64,000 nt of DNA from Helicobacter pylori_CU (GCF_000259235.1 NC_017733.1:682001-746000); one strand, 5' to 3'. Shown: positions 8,079 through 17,264, numbered from the stretch's first letter. Numbers and translations: made by a program. Notes: generated by a model from the sequence alone, not told the origin.

Positions 8079-9499
8079 TCCAATTTCTCTTTCAAAATAG
8101 CATTCACCACGCTAGGATTAGCCCCTTTTAGATTCTTCATGGCTTGCCCTACAAAAAACCCAAAAAGCTTGTCCTTACCGCTTTTATATTCAAGCACCTT
8201 ATCGGCGTTGTTTTTTAACACTTCTTCTATGACTTTAACAATCGCTTCCGTGTCATTGACTTGAGACAAGCCCATTTGTTCAATGAGTGCATCCACATCG
8301 CCCCCATGCTCTTCTAAAAGCTTGTCTAACACATCTTTAGCGCTCTTACCCGAAATCTTGCCCTCATCAATGCGTTTGGCTAAAGCGCCTAACATATGAG
8401 CGCTAATCCCACAATTTTCTAAAGTGATTTCAGCCTTCAAGCGCCCTAATAATTCCACGCAAAGCCATGTCACGCTCGTTTTAGCCTTAACCCCAAGATT
8501 GAGCATGCTTTCAAAATACTCCGCCAATAAAGGATCGCTCACCAATAAATTCGCATCGTCTTCTTTAAGGTTAAAATCTTTCATGTAGCGGATTTTTTTC
8601 GCACTAGGCAATTCATTGATCTTTTGAGCTTCTTTTAAAAGTTTCTCATCAATAAAAACAGGATACAAATCCGGATCTTTAAAATAGCGGTAATCCGCTG
8701 ATTCTTCTTTATTGCGCATAGAAAGGGTGATCCCTTTGGCGGTGTCAAAAAGGCGCGTTTCTTGAACCACCTCTTCATTATAACGCCCATTCTCCCACGC
8801 CACGCTTTGGCGCTCTATCTCGTATTCAATCGCTTTAGCGATGAATCTAAAGCTATTTAGGTTTTTAATCTCCACCCTCGTGTAAAGCTTTCCATCGCCT
8901 TTGGGTCTAATGGACACGTTCGCATCGCACCTGAAATTCCCCTCTTGCATGTTCGCATCAGAAATCCCTATAAAACGCACGATAGCATGGAGTTTTTTCA
9001 AATACGCTATGGCTTCTTCACTATTTCGCATGTCCGGCTTGCTAACAATTTCTAATAAAGGGGTGCAAGCGCGATTCAAATCCACCAAAGAATAACTGCC
9101 CTCATGGATATTTTTACCGGCGTCTTCTTCCATGTGGGCTCTTTCAATACGCACGATTTTTGTGCCCTCTTTGGTGTCAATCTCTAATTTCCCATCGCTC
9201 ACAATGGGGACTTCAAACTGCGAAATTTGATAAGCCTTAGGCAAATCAGGGTAAAAATAATTTTTCCTCGCAAAAATGGAGTTTTGGTTGATATGAGCTT
9301 CAATGGCTGTGCCTAATTGGATGGCTTTTTTAACCACTTCTTTATTCAATACCGGCAAAGCTCCCGGTAAACCCAAACACACAGGGCAGGTGTTAGAATT
9401 GGGGGTTTCTCCAAAGCTTGTAGAACAAGAGCAAAAGATTTTGGTTTTGGTGTTGAGTTGGACATGGACTTCTAGCCCGATTACAGCTTCAAATGGCAT
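8075..9499 (-). CDS. gatB: Aspartyl/glutamyl-tRNA amidotransferase subunit B
   Basis: A 474-residue kinase/tRNA-binding subunit of GatCAB, which converts Glu-tRNA(Gln) and Asp-tRNA(Asn) to the amide forms. The start GLEVHVQLNTKTKIFC and the zinc site Cys23, Cys25, Cys38, Cys41 are standard, followed by KNYFYPDLPKAYQISQ and the DANVSIRP motif. The C-terminal YqeY-like tail (from about residue 400, ending KGANPSVVNAILKEKLD) is complete. H. pylori is known to lack GlnRS and AsnRS, so this gene is essential together with gltX2 and aspS, both in this window. Coupled to the M16 homologue upstream (1-nt overlap). Confidence 0.97.
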   Translation of the reverse strand: MPFEAVIGLEVHVQLNTKTKIFCSCSTSFGETPNSNTCPVCLGLPGALPVLNKEVVKKAIQLGTAIEAHINQNSIFARKNYFYPDLPKAYQISQFEVPIVSDGKLEIDTKEGTKIVRIERAHMEEDAGKNIHEGSYSLVDLNRACTPLLEIVSKPDMRNSEEAIAYLKKLHAIVRFIGISDANMQEGNFRCDANVSIRPKGDGKLYTRVEIKNLNSFRFIAKAIEYEIERQSVAWENGRYNEEVVQETRLFDTAKGITLSMRNKEESADYRYFKDPDLYPVFIDEKLLKEAQKINELPSAKKIRYMKDFNLKEDDANLLVSDPLLAEYFESMLNLGVKAKTSVTWLCVELLGRLKAEITLENCGISAHMLGALAKRIDEGKISGKSAKDVLDKLLEEHGGDVDALIEQMGLSQVNDTEAIVKVIEEVLKNNADKVLEYKSGKDKLFGFFVGQAMKNLKGANPSVVNAILKEKLD

Positions 9500-10800
9500 T
9501 ATTTGTCCTTACTCTTTTTATTGCTCACAATGGCAAAAGTTAAGTCGTTGATTTCGGTGTGCGCTTTAATGAAATCATTGATTTCTTTCAAACTCATTTT
9601 TTGGATTTGATTGAGTAGCGTTTGGTTGAAATTTAAAGGCAAACCTAAATAAAAATAATTGTAAGTGGTGTTCAAGCGGCTAGAGATTGTTTCATTCCTT
9701 AAAGGCTCAGAGCCTAGTAAAAACTTTTTAGCGTCGTCTAATTCTTGTTGCGTCATGCCTTTTTCTATAAATTCCTTAACGATTTTTTTAACTAAGGCAA
9801 CGCTTTTAGCTTGAGTGCTGAGCTTGGTTTGCAAATACCCGCTCGCAAAATGCGCCACTTTAGAAAAATTAGAGCGGATATACACGCTATAAGCCAAGCC
9901 CTCTTGAACCCTGATTTTTTCCATCAAACGAGAGCCAAACCCTCCCCCAAGCACAAACATCATGACTTTAGATTTCGCTAAATCCTGTTTTAAATCCTTG
10001 ATTTTAAAGGGTGCGCCAAAATACACGAAAGCCTGTTCAGTGTCTTTATAGAGGACTTTTTCGCTTTTTTTATCGCTCGTTTCAAAATAAGGCTCTTCAT
10101 ACGCTTTACCTTGTGGCAAGAAATTAAGGGCGTTATCTAAACGCTTAAGAGTTTGATCGATTTTCAAATCGCCCCCAAGCACCACCACGAGCTTATTGAG
10201 TTCAAAGACCTTAGAAAATTGCTGTTTCAAATCCTCTAGCTTGATTTTTTGGAGACTCTCTTTAGTGCCTAATGCCGCATTAGCTAAAGGGGTGTTAGCA
10301 AAAAGTTCTTGCTTTAAAGTCAATTTAGCCAAATAATCAAAATCGCTTTCTTTTTGTAAAAGCGCGGCCAACATTTGGGTTTTGACTTTTTCTAAAGCGC
10401 TTTGAGTGAAATTAGGGGATTTTAAAAGCTCTTTTAAGCGCGTGATGGCTTCATCTTCGTATTCTTTTAAAAATTCTAAAGTGATTTGCAAATCTTCTGT
10501 GCTGGTATCCACATTCAAACTGATCGCTTTTTGCTCTAAAGCTTGCGCAAACCCCACCGCACCAAGCTCTTTAGTGCCTTCATTTAAAACTTGCGCGAAT
10601 AATTTCGCCAAACCCAACTGGTTTTTATCGCTTAAGCTCCCACCCCCTCTAAAAGCTAAATGGATAAACCCCATGGGCAATAAATGGTTTTCTTCATAAA
10701 TCACAGGGACTTTAGCTTGATTGATTTCTTGGTGTGTCAAAGCGCTCGCTTGTAACCCCATAAAAACTCCTAATAATAAAGTGATTAAAAATTTTTTCAT
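9499..10800 (-). CDS. M16-family protease homologue lacking the catalytic zinc motif
   Basis: A 433-residue protein with a signal peptide (MKKFLITLLLGVFMGLQASA). The fold is that of M16 peptidases: GGGSLSDKNQLGLAKL in the N-domain and GGGFGSRLMEKIRVQEGLAYSVY in the C-domain. The catalytic HxxEH is absent; at the equivalent place (residues 63-76) the sequence is GLAKLFAQVLNEGT. M16 proteins often work as pairs of an active and an inactive subunit, so it is probably the non-catalytic partner of an M16 protease encoded elsewhere. The substrate is unknown. H. pylori annotations name it processing protease YmxG, which the missing motif makes doubtful. Confidence 0.85.
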   Translation of the reverse strand: MKKFLITLLLGVFMGLQASALTHQEINQAKVPVIYEENHLLPMGFIHLAFRGGGSLSDKNQLGLAKLFAQVLNEGTKELGAVGFAQALEQKAISLNVDTSTEDLQITLEFLKEYEDEAITRLKELLKSPNFTQSALEKVKTQMLAALLQKESDFDYLAKLTLKQELFANTPLANAALGTKESLQKIKLEDLKQQFSKVFELNKLVVVLGGDLKIDQTLKRLDNALNFLPQGKAYEEPYFETSDKKSEKVLYKDTEQAFVYFGAPFKIKDLKQDLAKSKVMMFVLGGGFGSRLMEKIRVQEGLAYSVYIRSNFSKVAHFASGYLQTKLSTQAKSVALVKKIVKEFIEKGMTQQELDDAKKFLLGSEPLRNETISSRLNTTYNYFYLGLPLNFNQTLLNQIQKMSLKEINDFIKAHTEINDLTFAIVSNKKSKDK

Positions 10801-10805
10801 GTTAT

Positions 10806-11867
10806 TTATACCTTTGCTTTAGCCGGATAACGCTTTAAGATTTCATAAGCGGTATTTCGTTTAGCCGCCACGCTCCCAATGTCTTCAATAAGTTCTATCA
10901 TTTCCGCTTCATTCATGCAAAAACTCGTTCCGGCCGCTTTCACTACATTTTCTTCCATCATCACACTCCCTAAATCATTCGCTCCAAACAATAAGGCTAA
11001 CTGCCCTATCATAGAGCCTTGAGTAACCCATGAGCTTTGTATGTTTTGAATGTTATCCAAAAAAATCCTACTGCATGCCAAATAGCGTAAATACCGATTG
11101 GAACTCGCTTTTTTAATGCTTGGGATTTCTTCTTTTAAGGGGGTGTTGTTGGGCTGAAAACTCCATAAAATAAAAGCCCTAAAGCCGCCGGTTTCATCTT
11201 GCAAATCGCGCACCCTTTGTAAATGCTCTATTACATCTTCTTCATTATCCACGCTCCCAAACATCATGGTAGCCGTGCTTTTAATCCCGCAAAGGTGTGC
11301 CATTCTATGCACTTCAATCCACCGATCACTGCTCAATTTTTTAGGAGCGATGACATCGCGCACCCTATCGCTTAATATTTCTGCTCCCGCTCCTGGAATG
11401 GAGCTTAACCCGGCGTTTTTCAACCTTTCTAAAACTTCTTTTAAAGACAATTTAGAGATTTTAGAAATGTAATCAATTTCAACCGCGCTAAAACCATGAA
11501 TGGTAATGGTGGGGAATTTTTGGGCGATATGGCTGACTAAATTTTCATAATAATCTATTTTGAGCTGCGGGTGCACCCCCCCTTGAAAAAGGATCTGCGT
11601 GCCGCCAATAGCGAGCAATTCTTCAATCTTTTGATCAATTTCTTCATAGCTCAACACATAGGCGTCTTTTTCTTTTAGGGTGCGTTTGAACGCGCAAAAC
11701 TTGCAATCCACAAAACAAATATTGGTGTAATTGATATTCCTATCCACAATAAAAGTCGTCAGGTTTTCAGGGTGCAAGCGTTGCTTCACTCTCAAAGCCC
11801 TTTGCCCTAATTCTTTCAAGGGCACGTTTTTCATTAAATCCAAAATTTCTTCTCTGTTGATGCGCAT
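10806..11867 (-). CDS. mqnC: Cyclic dehypoxanthinyl futalosine synthase (radical SAM)
   Basis: A 353-residue radical SAM enzyme of the futalosine route to menaquinone. The CX3CX2C cluster motif is Cys51, Cys55, Cys58 (CFVDCKFCAF). The segment GGTQILFQGGVHP, the GAGAEILSDRVR block and the C-terminal NVVKAAGT segment match MqnC-type enzymes. It lies directly downstream of bamA (1 nt) and one gene from its pathway partner mqnE. MqnE is a paralogue sharing the CKFCAF motif and the PG.GAEI block, which is why older annotations call both conserved hypotheticals. Confidence 0.92.
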   Translation of the reverse strand: MRINREEILDLMKNVPLKELGQRALRVKQRLHPENLTTFIVDRNINYTNICFVDCKFCAFKRTLKEKDAYVLSYEEIDQKIEELLAIGGTQILFQGGVHPQLKIDYYENLVSHIAQKFPTITIHGFSAVEIDYISKISKLSLKEVLERLKNAGLSSIPGAGAEILSDRVRDVIAPKKLSSDRWIEVHRMAHLCGIKSTATMMFGSVDNEEDVIEHLQRVRDLQDETGGFRAFILWSFQPNNTPLKEEIPSIKKASSNRYLRYLACSRIFLDNIQNIQSSWVTQGSMIGQLALLFGANDLGSVMMEENVVKAAGTSFCMNEAEMIELIEDIGSVAAKRNTAYEILKRYPAKAKV

Positions 11868-11868
11868 T

Positions 11869-14664
11869 TTAAAACCTTGTTCCTATAGAAAATTCAAAGT
11901 GTTGCGTGTAATCGTCCATGTTAGGGTTGAAGCACAGCCCTTTACATTTTTTGCCATTGCCATCGCCCCATTGGTTGAAAAACGCTATAGGGAAAATCAG
12001 CACCAAAGGCCCCATGGGCGAAATCCATTCAATCTGTAAGCCTGTAGAAGCCCTCCAAGTCGCTCTTTCAAACCCAGCCCCTACCACGCCATAATCTTTA
12101 AAATTCGCTGTCGTGACGGGAGCGTTATAGAAGAAACTCCCCCTAGTTGGGGTTTTAAAGGTTAAGAAACCAAAGTCAAAAAACCACGCTAAGCGCATTT
12201 TAGCCGCTTTTAACACCCCATAGCTCAATTCAGTAGAAGCGGTGAAAATCCCATCGCCTCCAAGCCACAAGCCAAACTCATCTTTAGGCGTAACCGATCC
12301 GTTCCTAAAGCCTCTCACCGTGGTTACGCCCCCCATGTAGAAGGTGGAGTTTAAAGGCAAGTAATCATCGGTGTTATACCTAAAGATATAGCCCCCTTGC
12401 GTTTTAAAGCGAGCGATCAAATCTATCAATAAATATTTTTGCAAATGGTGGTAAGCGGCGAATTTACCATAAACTTTGGTGTTACGGACATTCCCGCCTA
12501 ACCCGTTCCACGAATTGAGCGTGCCAGAGCTTGGCAAACCAGACATCGTCGCATAAGAGCTAAAGATAACCCCATTTCTAGGGAAATAATAATCGTCGGT
12601 GTTGTCATAGCTCACATCAAGAGTGAAAGAGCTGGTAATAGGCGTATGGTAATCCCTATCCCAAATACCTTTTATTTCTGGTGAAGTGGTGATCGCTCCA
12701 GGATTAGAACAGCTTTCAGGGACCAATGGAGTCCTACCGCCTGATAAGCGATTGATAATCACGGATGCGGGGGTAGAACATTGCCTTGGAGAAACCACTT
12801 CATTCACAGAGGAATAGTAGCGGTTGTATAAGGGGCTGCTGAAACCAAGGAGTTTGGTAACGTTCAAGTTATACCCTAAGCTCACATGGGTTCTGTTACC
12901 CAGCATGCGCCCGACATTCACCCCAAAGCCCCCGCCTTGTTGGATGTATTGGTAGCTTATCCTGTAATCCGCATAAAGATTGATCGTAGAGCTATACCAG
13001 CTGTCAAAAATCCTTGGATTAGTCAAGCTCAAATTCCCCGCAAACATACGCCCCGCTCCTCTTGGCATGCCCGGATAAGATCTACCCCCCCCTGTGGCAA
13101 TGTTAGCATACAAGCTCATGCTTTGCCCTGTGCCAAAAAGATTCCTTTCGCTCACGCTCCCATTAAGCATAAGCCCTCCATAAGAGCCATAGCCTAACCC
13201 AAATTGCAACTGCCCAGTGCGCCCCTCTTCTACGCTCACTAATAAATCCATGAGTGAGCTATTCACCCTTTTTTCTTCAATTTTGACTTTAGAGAAGAAT
13301 CCTAAACGCCTTAAAGAATTTTCGGAATTTCTCAGTTTGGTCAAGTTGTATTTATCTTTAGGCCCTAGTAACAATTCCCTCCTAATGATCCTATCGCTCG
13401 TGCGCTGGTTCCCTGAAATGATGACATCATTGATATACACCATATCGCCCACTTCAATACGATAAATGACTTTCACAAGCCCGTTTTTTTCATCTTTATC
13501 CAAGTCTGGCTTCACCACCGCAAACGCATAACCCTTATCGGCGATTTCGGTTTTTAAAATTTGCGCATCCGCTCTTAAATGCTCAATATTAAAGACATCT
13601 TTCCTTTTAACTTTAAGCACTTTTTCTAAGGTTTTTAAGGGGACTACCGGGTTGTCAATCTCTATTAAAATATCTGAAATCCTGTATTGGATCCCCTCTT
13701 TGACCTTATAATGGAGCTTAGCGTTATGGGTGGAAAAATCCGTTTTCAAAAAAGGCGAAGAAATGTGAGCGTCTAAATAACCCCTACGCATATACACATC
13801 TTGGATACGCAAAGAATCGTATTCTAATTGATCTAAACGCAATTTCCCATCATTCAAGCCCCACATCCAGCCCATGAAATCGCGCTGTTTGTTCGCGCTC
13901 AAAGATTCAATCATGCGGCGTTTTAATTTCGCGCTTCCCTCATAAATGGATTGTTTGATATAAATACTATCCCCCCTATTCACATCAAACACGATCAATA
14001 ACGCGCCCTCACTGACCTTTTGGGTGCGTACCTCCACCACGCTCCCATAATAGCCCTGCCCCTCTAAAGCTGTTTTTAAAGCCGTTTTAGCATGCTCTAA
14101 TTTTTGCTCATCAAAGGTGTCACCCTTTTTGATCCCCATTTGGGATTTTAAGCCGTCTTTTTCCTTTTCAGTCCCATAACCCTTGATTTCTACCCCGGCA
14201 ATCCTGGCTTTTTCATCAAAATGAAACTCTAATATGCCGCCTTCAAAAGTGGCATAAACGTCTTTAAAATACCCTTGATTGAACAAAGCCAAAACAGCGG
14301 TGTCTATTTTTTTAGAATCCACAATATCGCCCACACGAATCTTTACAATCTCATTAGCAAGCATGTCAGACATGTAAGAAAGCCCGACATAAGAAATGGA
14401 CTTGACTTTCATTTCTTTAGGCGTTTGACTTGATTGGGGGGTTTCTTTTTGAGCCTCATTTCTTTGAACTTCATTTTTTGGAGCCTCATTTCTTTGAGAT
14501 TCTTGAGAGACTTCTTTTGGTGGAGTCAAATCGTTTGGTTTAGAGCCGTCATTTTCTAAAGCTTCAACGCCGGTATTCATACATGCGAAAACAAGAGAAG
14601 ATAGAATAAATTTTTTAATACTGATTTCCTTAATAGATTTTAGCTTGAGTGTTGTTAGTAGCAT
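11869..14664 (-). CDS. bamA: Outer-membrane protein assembly factor BamA
   Basis: A 931-residue Omp85 protein that inserts beta-barrel proteins into the outer membrane. After an N-terminal export signal (core KKFILSSLVFACMNTGVEA) comes a polar low-complexity segment (about 40-85, repeated NEAPKNE/QRNEAQKE units) absent from E. coli BamA. POTRA domains follow (about 85-480, including YVGLSYMSD and INDVIISGNQRTSD), then the beta-barrel. The barrel holds the L6 motif VRGF (TTVRGFRNGS) and ends in the Phe of FSIGTRF, the usual outer-membrane signature. Barrel loops carry paired cysteines (SPRQCSTPA and PESCSNP). The first residues before KKFIL are unusual for a signal peptide, so a later start is possible. 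Confidence 0.96.
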   Translation of the reverse strand: MLLTTLKLKSIKEISIKKFILSSLVFACMNTGVEALENDGSKPNDLTPPKEVSQESQRNEAPKNEVQRNEAQKETPQSSQTPKEMKVKSISYVGLSYMSDMLANEIVKIRVGDIVDSKKIDTAVLALFNQGYFKDVYATFEGGILEFHFDEKARIAGVEIKGYGTEKEKDGLKSQMGIKKGDTFDEQKLEHAKTALKTALEGQGYYGSVVEVRTQKVSEGALLIVFDVNRGDSIYIKQSIYEGSAKLKRRMIESLSANKQRDFMGWMWGLNDGKLRLDQLEYDSLRIQDVYMRRGYLDAHISSPFLKTDFSTHNAKLHYKVKEGIQYRISDILIEIDNPVVPLKTLEKVLKVKRKDVFNIEHLRADAQILKTEIADKGYAFAVVKPDLDKDEKNGLVKVIYRIEVGDMVYINDVIISGNQRTSDRIIRRELLLGPKDKYNLTKLRNSENSLRRLGFFSKVKIEEKRVNSSLMDLLVSVEEGRTGQLQFGLGYGSYGGLMLNGSVSERNLFGTGQSMSLYANIATGGGRSYPGMPRGAGRMFAGNLSLTNPRIFDSWYSSTINLYADYRISYQYIQQGGGFGVNVGRMLGNRTHVSLGYNLNVTKLLGFSSPLYNRYYSSVNEVVSPRQCSTPASVIINRLSGGRTPLVPESCSNPGAITTSPEIKGIWDRDYHTPITSSFTLDVSYDNTDDYYFPRNGVIFSSYATMSGLPSSGTLNSWNGLGGNVRNTKVYGKFAAYHHLQKYLLIDLIARFKTQGGYIFRYNTDDYLPLNSTFYMGGVTTVRGFRNGSVTPKDEFGLWLGGDGIFTASTELSYGVLKAAKMRLAWFFDFGFLTFKTPTRGSFFYNAPVTTANFKDYGVVGAGFERATWRASTGLQIEWISPMGPLVLIFPIAFFNQWGDGNGKKCKGLCFNPNMDDYTQHFEFSIGTRF

Positions 14665-14701
14665 TATTATAACTAATCATTCTTAAAAACGCTAAAAATT
14701 A

Positions 14702-15784
14702 TTAAAATTTCTGTATAAAATTATACAAACTATCCCTTTCTACCGCAACAAAACCAGCGTCCTTGATTTTAAATACCAAATCTTCTTTTTCTAAACCATG
14801 CCGGCTCTTCGCACCAGCCGCGCTTTGAATGCTCTCTATTTCTATCGTGCCGTCTAAATCGTTAGCGCCAAATTCTTGAGCCACTAAAGCCAAATTCAAG
14901 CCCAAAGTCGCCCAATAAGCTTTAATGTGGGGGATATTGTTTAAAAGAATGCGAGATATTGCGATGGTTTTTAAGATTTCTATCGCGCTAGGGGATTTTT
15001 CCACTTTCAAATAATTGTTTTCTTTTTGATACAACAAGGGGATAAAAGCGTTAAAGCCCCCTTCTTTATTTTCCACTTTATTTTTAGGGCTTTGAATTTT
15101 TTTGATTCTCAGCATGTGATCGATGCGATGGATTTTATCTTCAATATGCCCAAAAAGCATGGTAGCGTTACTCATTTTGCCTAATTTGTGCCAATAAGCA
15201 TGGATTTCTAACCACCGAGAAGATCCCACCTTACCATTACAGATTTTACGCCTAACTTCTTCATCAAAAATCTCCGCCCCCCCACCAGGCATGGAATCCA
15301 CCCCGGCTTTGAGCATGTCTTCTAGCACCAATTCAAAAGGTTTGTTGAATTTAGTGCTTAAAAAATGCACTTCCGCAGCGGTCATGGCTTTTAGGTGTAA
15401 GTTAGGCATTTCTTGTTTGATGGTTTCAAACACCTTTAAATACCATTCATAAGAATAATTAGGGTTATGAGCGCTCACGATATGGACTTCTTTAATCCCC
15501 TTATTGTAGGAGTTTTTAACCTTTTCTAGGATTTCTTCTAAGCTCATTTCATAAGGGTTAGGGTTTTTTCTGTGGGCTGAAAAAGCACAAAATTTGCAAG
15601 TGTCCGTGCAAATATTACTGGGGTTTAAATGCCTATTCACATTAAAATACACGATTTTTTGGTGCATGTTTTGGCGCATGTGATCCGCTGCTTCCCCTAG
15701 CGTGTATAAATCATAATCATAAAGCTTCACTAATTCTTTACTTTCAGTAACTTGATTGTCTAATACTTTTTCTAAAAAATCCAT
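14702..15784 (-). CDS. mqnE: Aminodeoxyfutalosine synthase (radical SAM)
   Basis: A 360-residue enzyme joining a chorismate-derived enolpyruvyl benzoate to SAM-derived adenosine, the first committed futalosine-pathway step. The cluster motif is Cys59, Cys63, Cys66 (CTDTCKFCAF), with HIVSAHNPN and GGGAEIFDEEVRRKIC typical of MqnE. I chose the ATG at 15782-15784 (MDFLEKVLDN) because AAAGGCG lies about 10 nt upstream. The frame is open 11 codons further to 15817 but that start has no ribosome site. An extra Lys/Asn-rich loop occurs at SPKNKVENKEGG. Confidence 0.92.
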   Translation of the reverse strand: MDFLEKVLDNQVTESKELVKLYDYDLYTLGEAADHMRQNMHQKIVYFNVNRHLNPSNICTDTCKFCAFSAHRKNPNPYEMSLEEILEKVKNSYNKGIKEVHIVSAHNPNYSYEWYLKVFETIKQEMPNLHLKAMTAAEVHFLSTKFNKPFELVLEDMLKAGVDSMPGGGAEIFDEEVRRKICNGKVGSSRWLEIHAYWHKLGKMSNATMLFGHIEDKIHRIDHMLRIKKIQSPKNKVENKEGGFNAFIPLLYQKENNYLKVEKSPSAIEILKTIAISRILLNNIPHIKAYWATLGLNLALVAQEFGANDLDGTIEIESIQSAAGAKSRHGLEKEDLVFKIKDAGFVAVERDSLYNFIQKF

Positions 15785-15843
15785 GGTTAAATCGCCTTTC
15801 ATTTTAAAGATAAACATTGTAGCATTTTTAGATTGAAGAATGC

Positions 15844-15864
15844 TTTTTATATATTATATAAAAA
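15844..15864 (-). promoter_or_regulatory. mqnE promoter region with AT palindrome
   Basis: A perfect inverted repeat with 9-bp arms (TTTTTATAT and ATATAAAAA, 3-bp centre) contains a minus-strand TATAAT at 15853-15858, 69 nt upstream of the chosen mqnE start. The palindrome is purely A+T, so a regulatory role is uncertain, but the -10 box is well placed. Confidence 0.4.
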
Positions 15865-15933
15865 TATCCCTTTTAACTCCCCTATTGATACCAGCCCTTT
15901 TTTTTGATCTAATTCTCATTAAAAGCACTTTTA

Positions 15934-15955
15934 TGATAAAATCTAAGCTTTATCA
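15934..15955. repeat. Inverted repeat TGATAAA-N8-TTTATCA
   Basis: Perfect 7-bp arms separated by 8 bp lie about 100 bp upstream of the pfr -10 box, between the first and second TCATT motifs. It could be an operator for another metal regulator or a transcription-boundary hairpin. It has no U-rich tail on either strand, so a terminator is not favoured. Confidence 0.4.
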
Positions 15956-16037
15956 AGCCATTAGCTGGCGTTCTTTCTCATTTTTTGCAAGTTTTTGAAA
16001 ATTTTCATACTCTTGTTTACTTTTTTATTATCATTTA

Positions 16038-16046
16038 TGCTATAAT
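16038..16046 (+). promoter_or_regulatory. pfr extended -10 promoter
   Basis: TGC-TATAAT forms an extended -10 with a consensus hexamer at 16041-16046. The pfr ATG is 36 nt downstream, with a strong ribosome site AAGGAGA at 16071-16077. The third TCATT motif overlaps it, so a bound repressor would block polymerase. Confidence 0.75.
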
Positions 16047-16081
16047 TATGGGACAACTTAAACCAACACAAAGGAGATACT

Positions 16082-16585
16082 ATGTTATCAAAAGACATCA
16101 TTAAGTTGCTAAACGAACAAGTGAATAAGGAAATGAACTCTTCCAACTTGTATATGAGCATGAGTTCTTGGTGCTATACCCATAGCTTAGATGGCGCGGG
16201 GCTTTTCTTGTTTGACCATGCGGCTGAAGAATACGAGCATGCTAAAAAGCTTATCGTTTTCTTGAATGAAAACAATGTGCCTGTGCAATTGACCAGCATC
16301 AGCGCACCTGAGCATAAGTTTGAAGGTTTGACTCAAATTTTCCAAAAAGCCTATGAACATGAGCAACACATCAGCGAGTCTATTAATAATATCGTTGATC
16401 ACGCCATAAAAGGCAAAGATCATGCGACTTTCAATTTCTTGCAATGGTATGTGTCTGAACAGCATGAAGAAGAAGTGCTTTTCAAGGATATTTTGGATAA
16501 AATTGAGTTGATTGGTAATGAAAACCATGGCTTGTATTTGGCTGATCAGTATGTCAAAGGGATCGCTAAAAGCAGGAAATCTTAA
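16082..16585 (+). CDS. pfr: Non-haem ferritin
   Basis: A 167-residue iron-storage protein forming a 24-subunit cytoplasmic shell that oxidises and stores Fe(II). The ferroxidase ligands are in place: Glu17 (NKEMNSS), Glu50 and His53 (AEEYEHAKK), a third Glu in the HEQHISES helix, and Gln and Glu in SEQHEEEV. Length and sequence match bacterial FtnA-type ferritins, with no haem-ligand Met of bacterioferritin. It is a stand-alone, strongly expressed gene with a consensus promoter and ribosome site, and is probably repressed by apo-Fur when iron is scarce. The serB start follows 15 bp after its stop. Confidence 0.98.
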   Translation: MLSKDIIKLLNEQVNKEMNSSNLYMSMSSWCYTHSLDGAGLFLFDHAAEEYEHAKKLIVFLNENNVPVQLTSISAPEHKFEGLTQIFQKAYEHEQHISESINNIVDHAIKGKDHATFNFLQWYVSEQHEEEVLFKDILDKIELIGNENHGLYLADQYVKGIAKSRKS

Positions 16586-16600
16586 TTTTAAGGTCATTGA

Positions 16601-17224
16601 GTGCAAAAACTAGCCGTTTTTGATTTTGACTCCACGCTAGTGGATGCTGAGACGATTGAGTCTTTAGCGAGGGCGTGGGGGGTGTTTGATGAAGTGAAAA
16701 CAATCACTTCGCAAGCCATGAATGGCGAGACAGATTTTCATAAAAGTCTTATTTTAAGGGTGTCTAAACTCAAAAACATGCCCTTAAAACTAGCCAAAGA
16801 AGTTTGTGAAAGTCTGCCTTTATTTGAGGGGGTGCTTGAGCTTATTAGTGCTTTAAAAGAGAAAAATTACAAGGTGGTTTGCTTTAGTGGGGGCTTTGAT
16901 CTAGCGACGAATCATTACAGGGATTTATTGCATTTAGATGCGGCTTTCAGTAACACGCTGATCGTGGAAAATAACGCCTTAAACGGCTTGGTTACGGGGC
17001 ATATGATGTTTTCACACTCTAAAGGCGAAATGCTCCTCGCCTTGCAACGCTTGTTGAATATCAGTAAAGATCGCACTCTAGTCGTGGGCGATGGAGCGAA
17101 TGATTTGAGCATGTTCAAACATGCCCATATTAAAATCGCTTTCAACGCTAAAGAGGTTTTAAAACAGCACGCCACGCATTGCATCAATGAGCCTAATCTA
17201 GCCCTAATCAAGCCTTTGATTTAA
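16601..17224 (+). CDS. serB: Phosphoserine phosphatase
   Basis: A 207-residue HAD-superfamily phosphatase making L-serine from phosphoserine. Motif I is FDFDSTLVD (Asp8 nucleophile, Asp10), motif II is CFSGGFD, and motif III/IV is GDGANDLSMF (from residue 163). Compared with E. coli SerB (322 residues) it lacks the N-terminal regulatory part, as in other short SerB proteins. It starts with GTG at 16601, served by AAGG 8 nt upstream. No separate promoter is evident between pfr and serB, so read-through from pfr is possible. Confidence 0.95.
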   Translation: MQKLAVFDFDSTLVDAETIESLARAWGVFDEVKTITSQAMNGETDFHKSLILRVSKLKNMPLKLAKEVCESLPLFEGVLELISALKEKNYKVVCFSGGFDLATNHYRDLLHLDAAFSNTLIVENNALNGLVTGHMMFSHSKGEMLLALQRLLNISKDRTLVVGDGANDLSMFKHAHIKIAFNAKEVLKQHATHCINEPNLALIKPLI

Positions 17225-17264
17225 AAAAAATTTTTTTGTAAAATACTCCTTTAAAAGGATAACC

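Larger units (their letters stand above)
15916..16047 (+). promoter_or_regulatory. Three candidate apo-Fur operators upstream of pfr
   Basis: Three copies of TCATT-N10-TT occur in the pfr upstream region, at 15916-15932, 15978-15994 and 16031-16047; the last overlaps the -10 box. This is the motif I recall for iron-free (apo) Fur repression in H. pylori, and pfr is the classic apo-Fur target, reported to have three operators. Each copy alone could be chance in AT-rich DNA, but three in 132 bp before pfr is unlikely to be. Confidence 0.65.
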
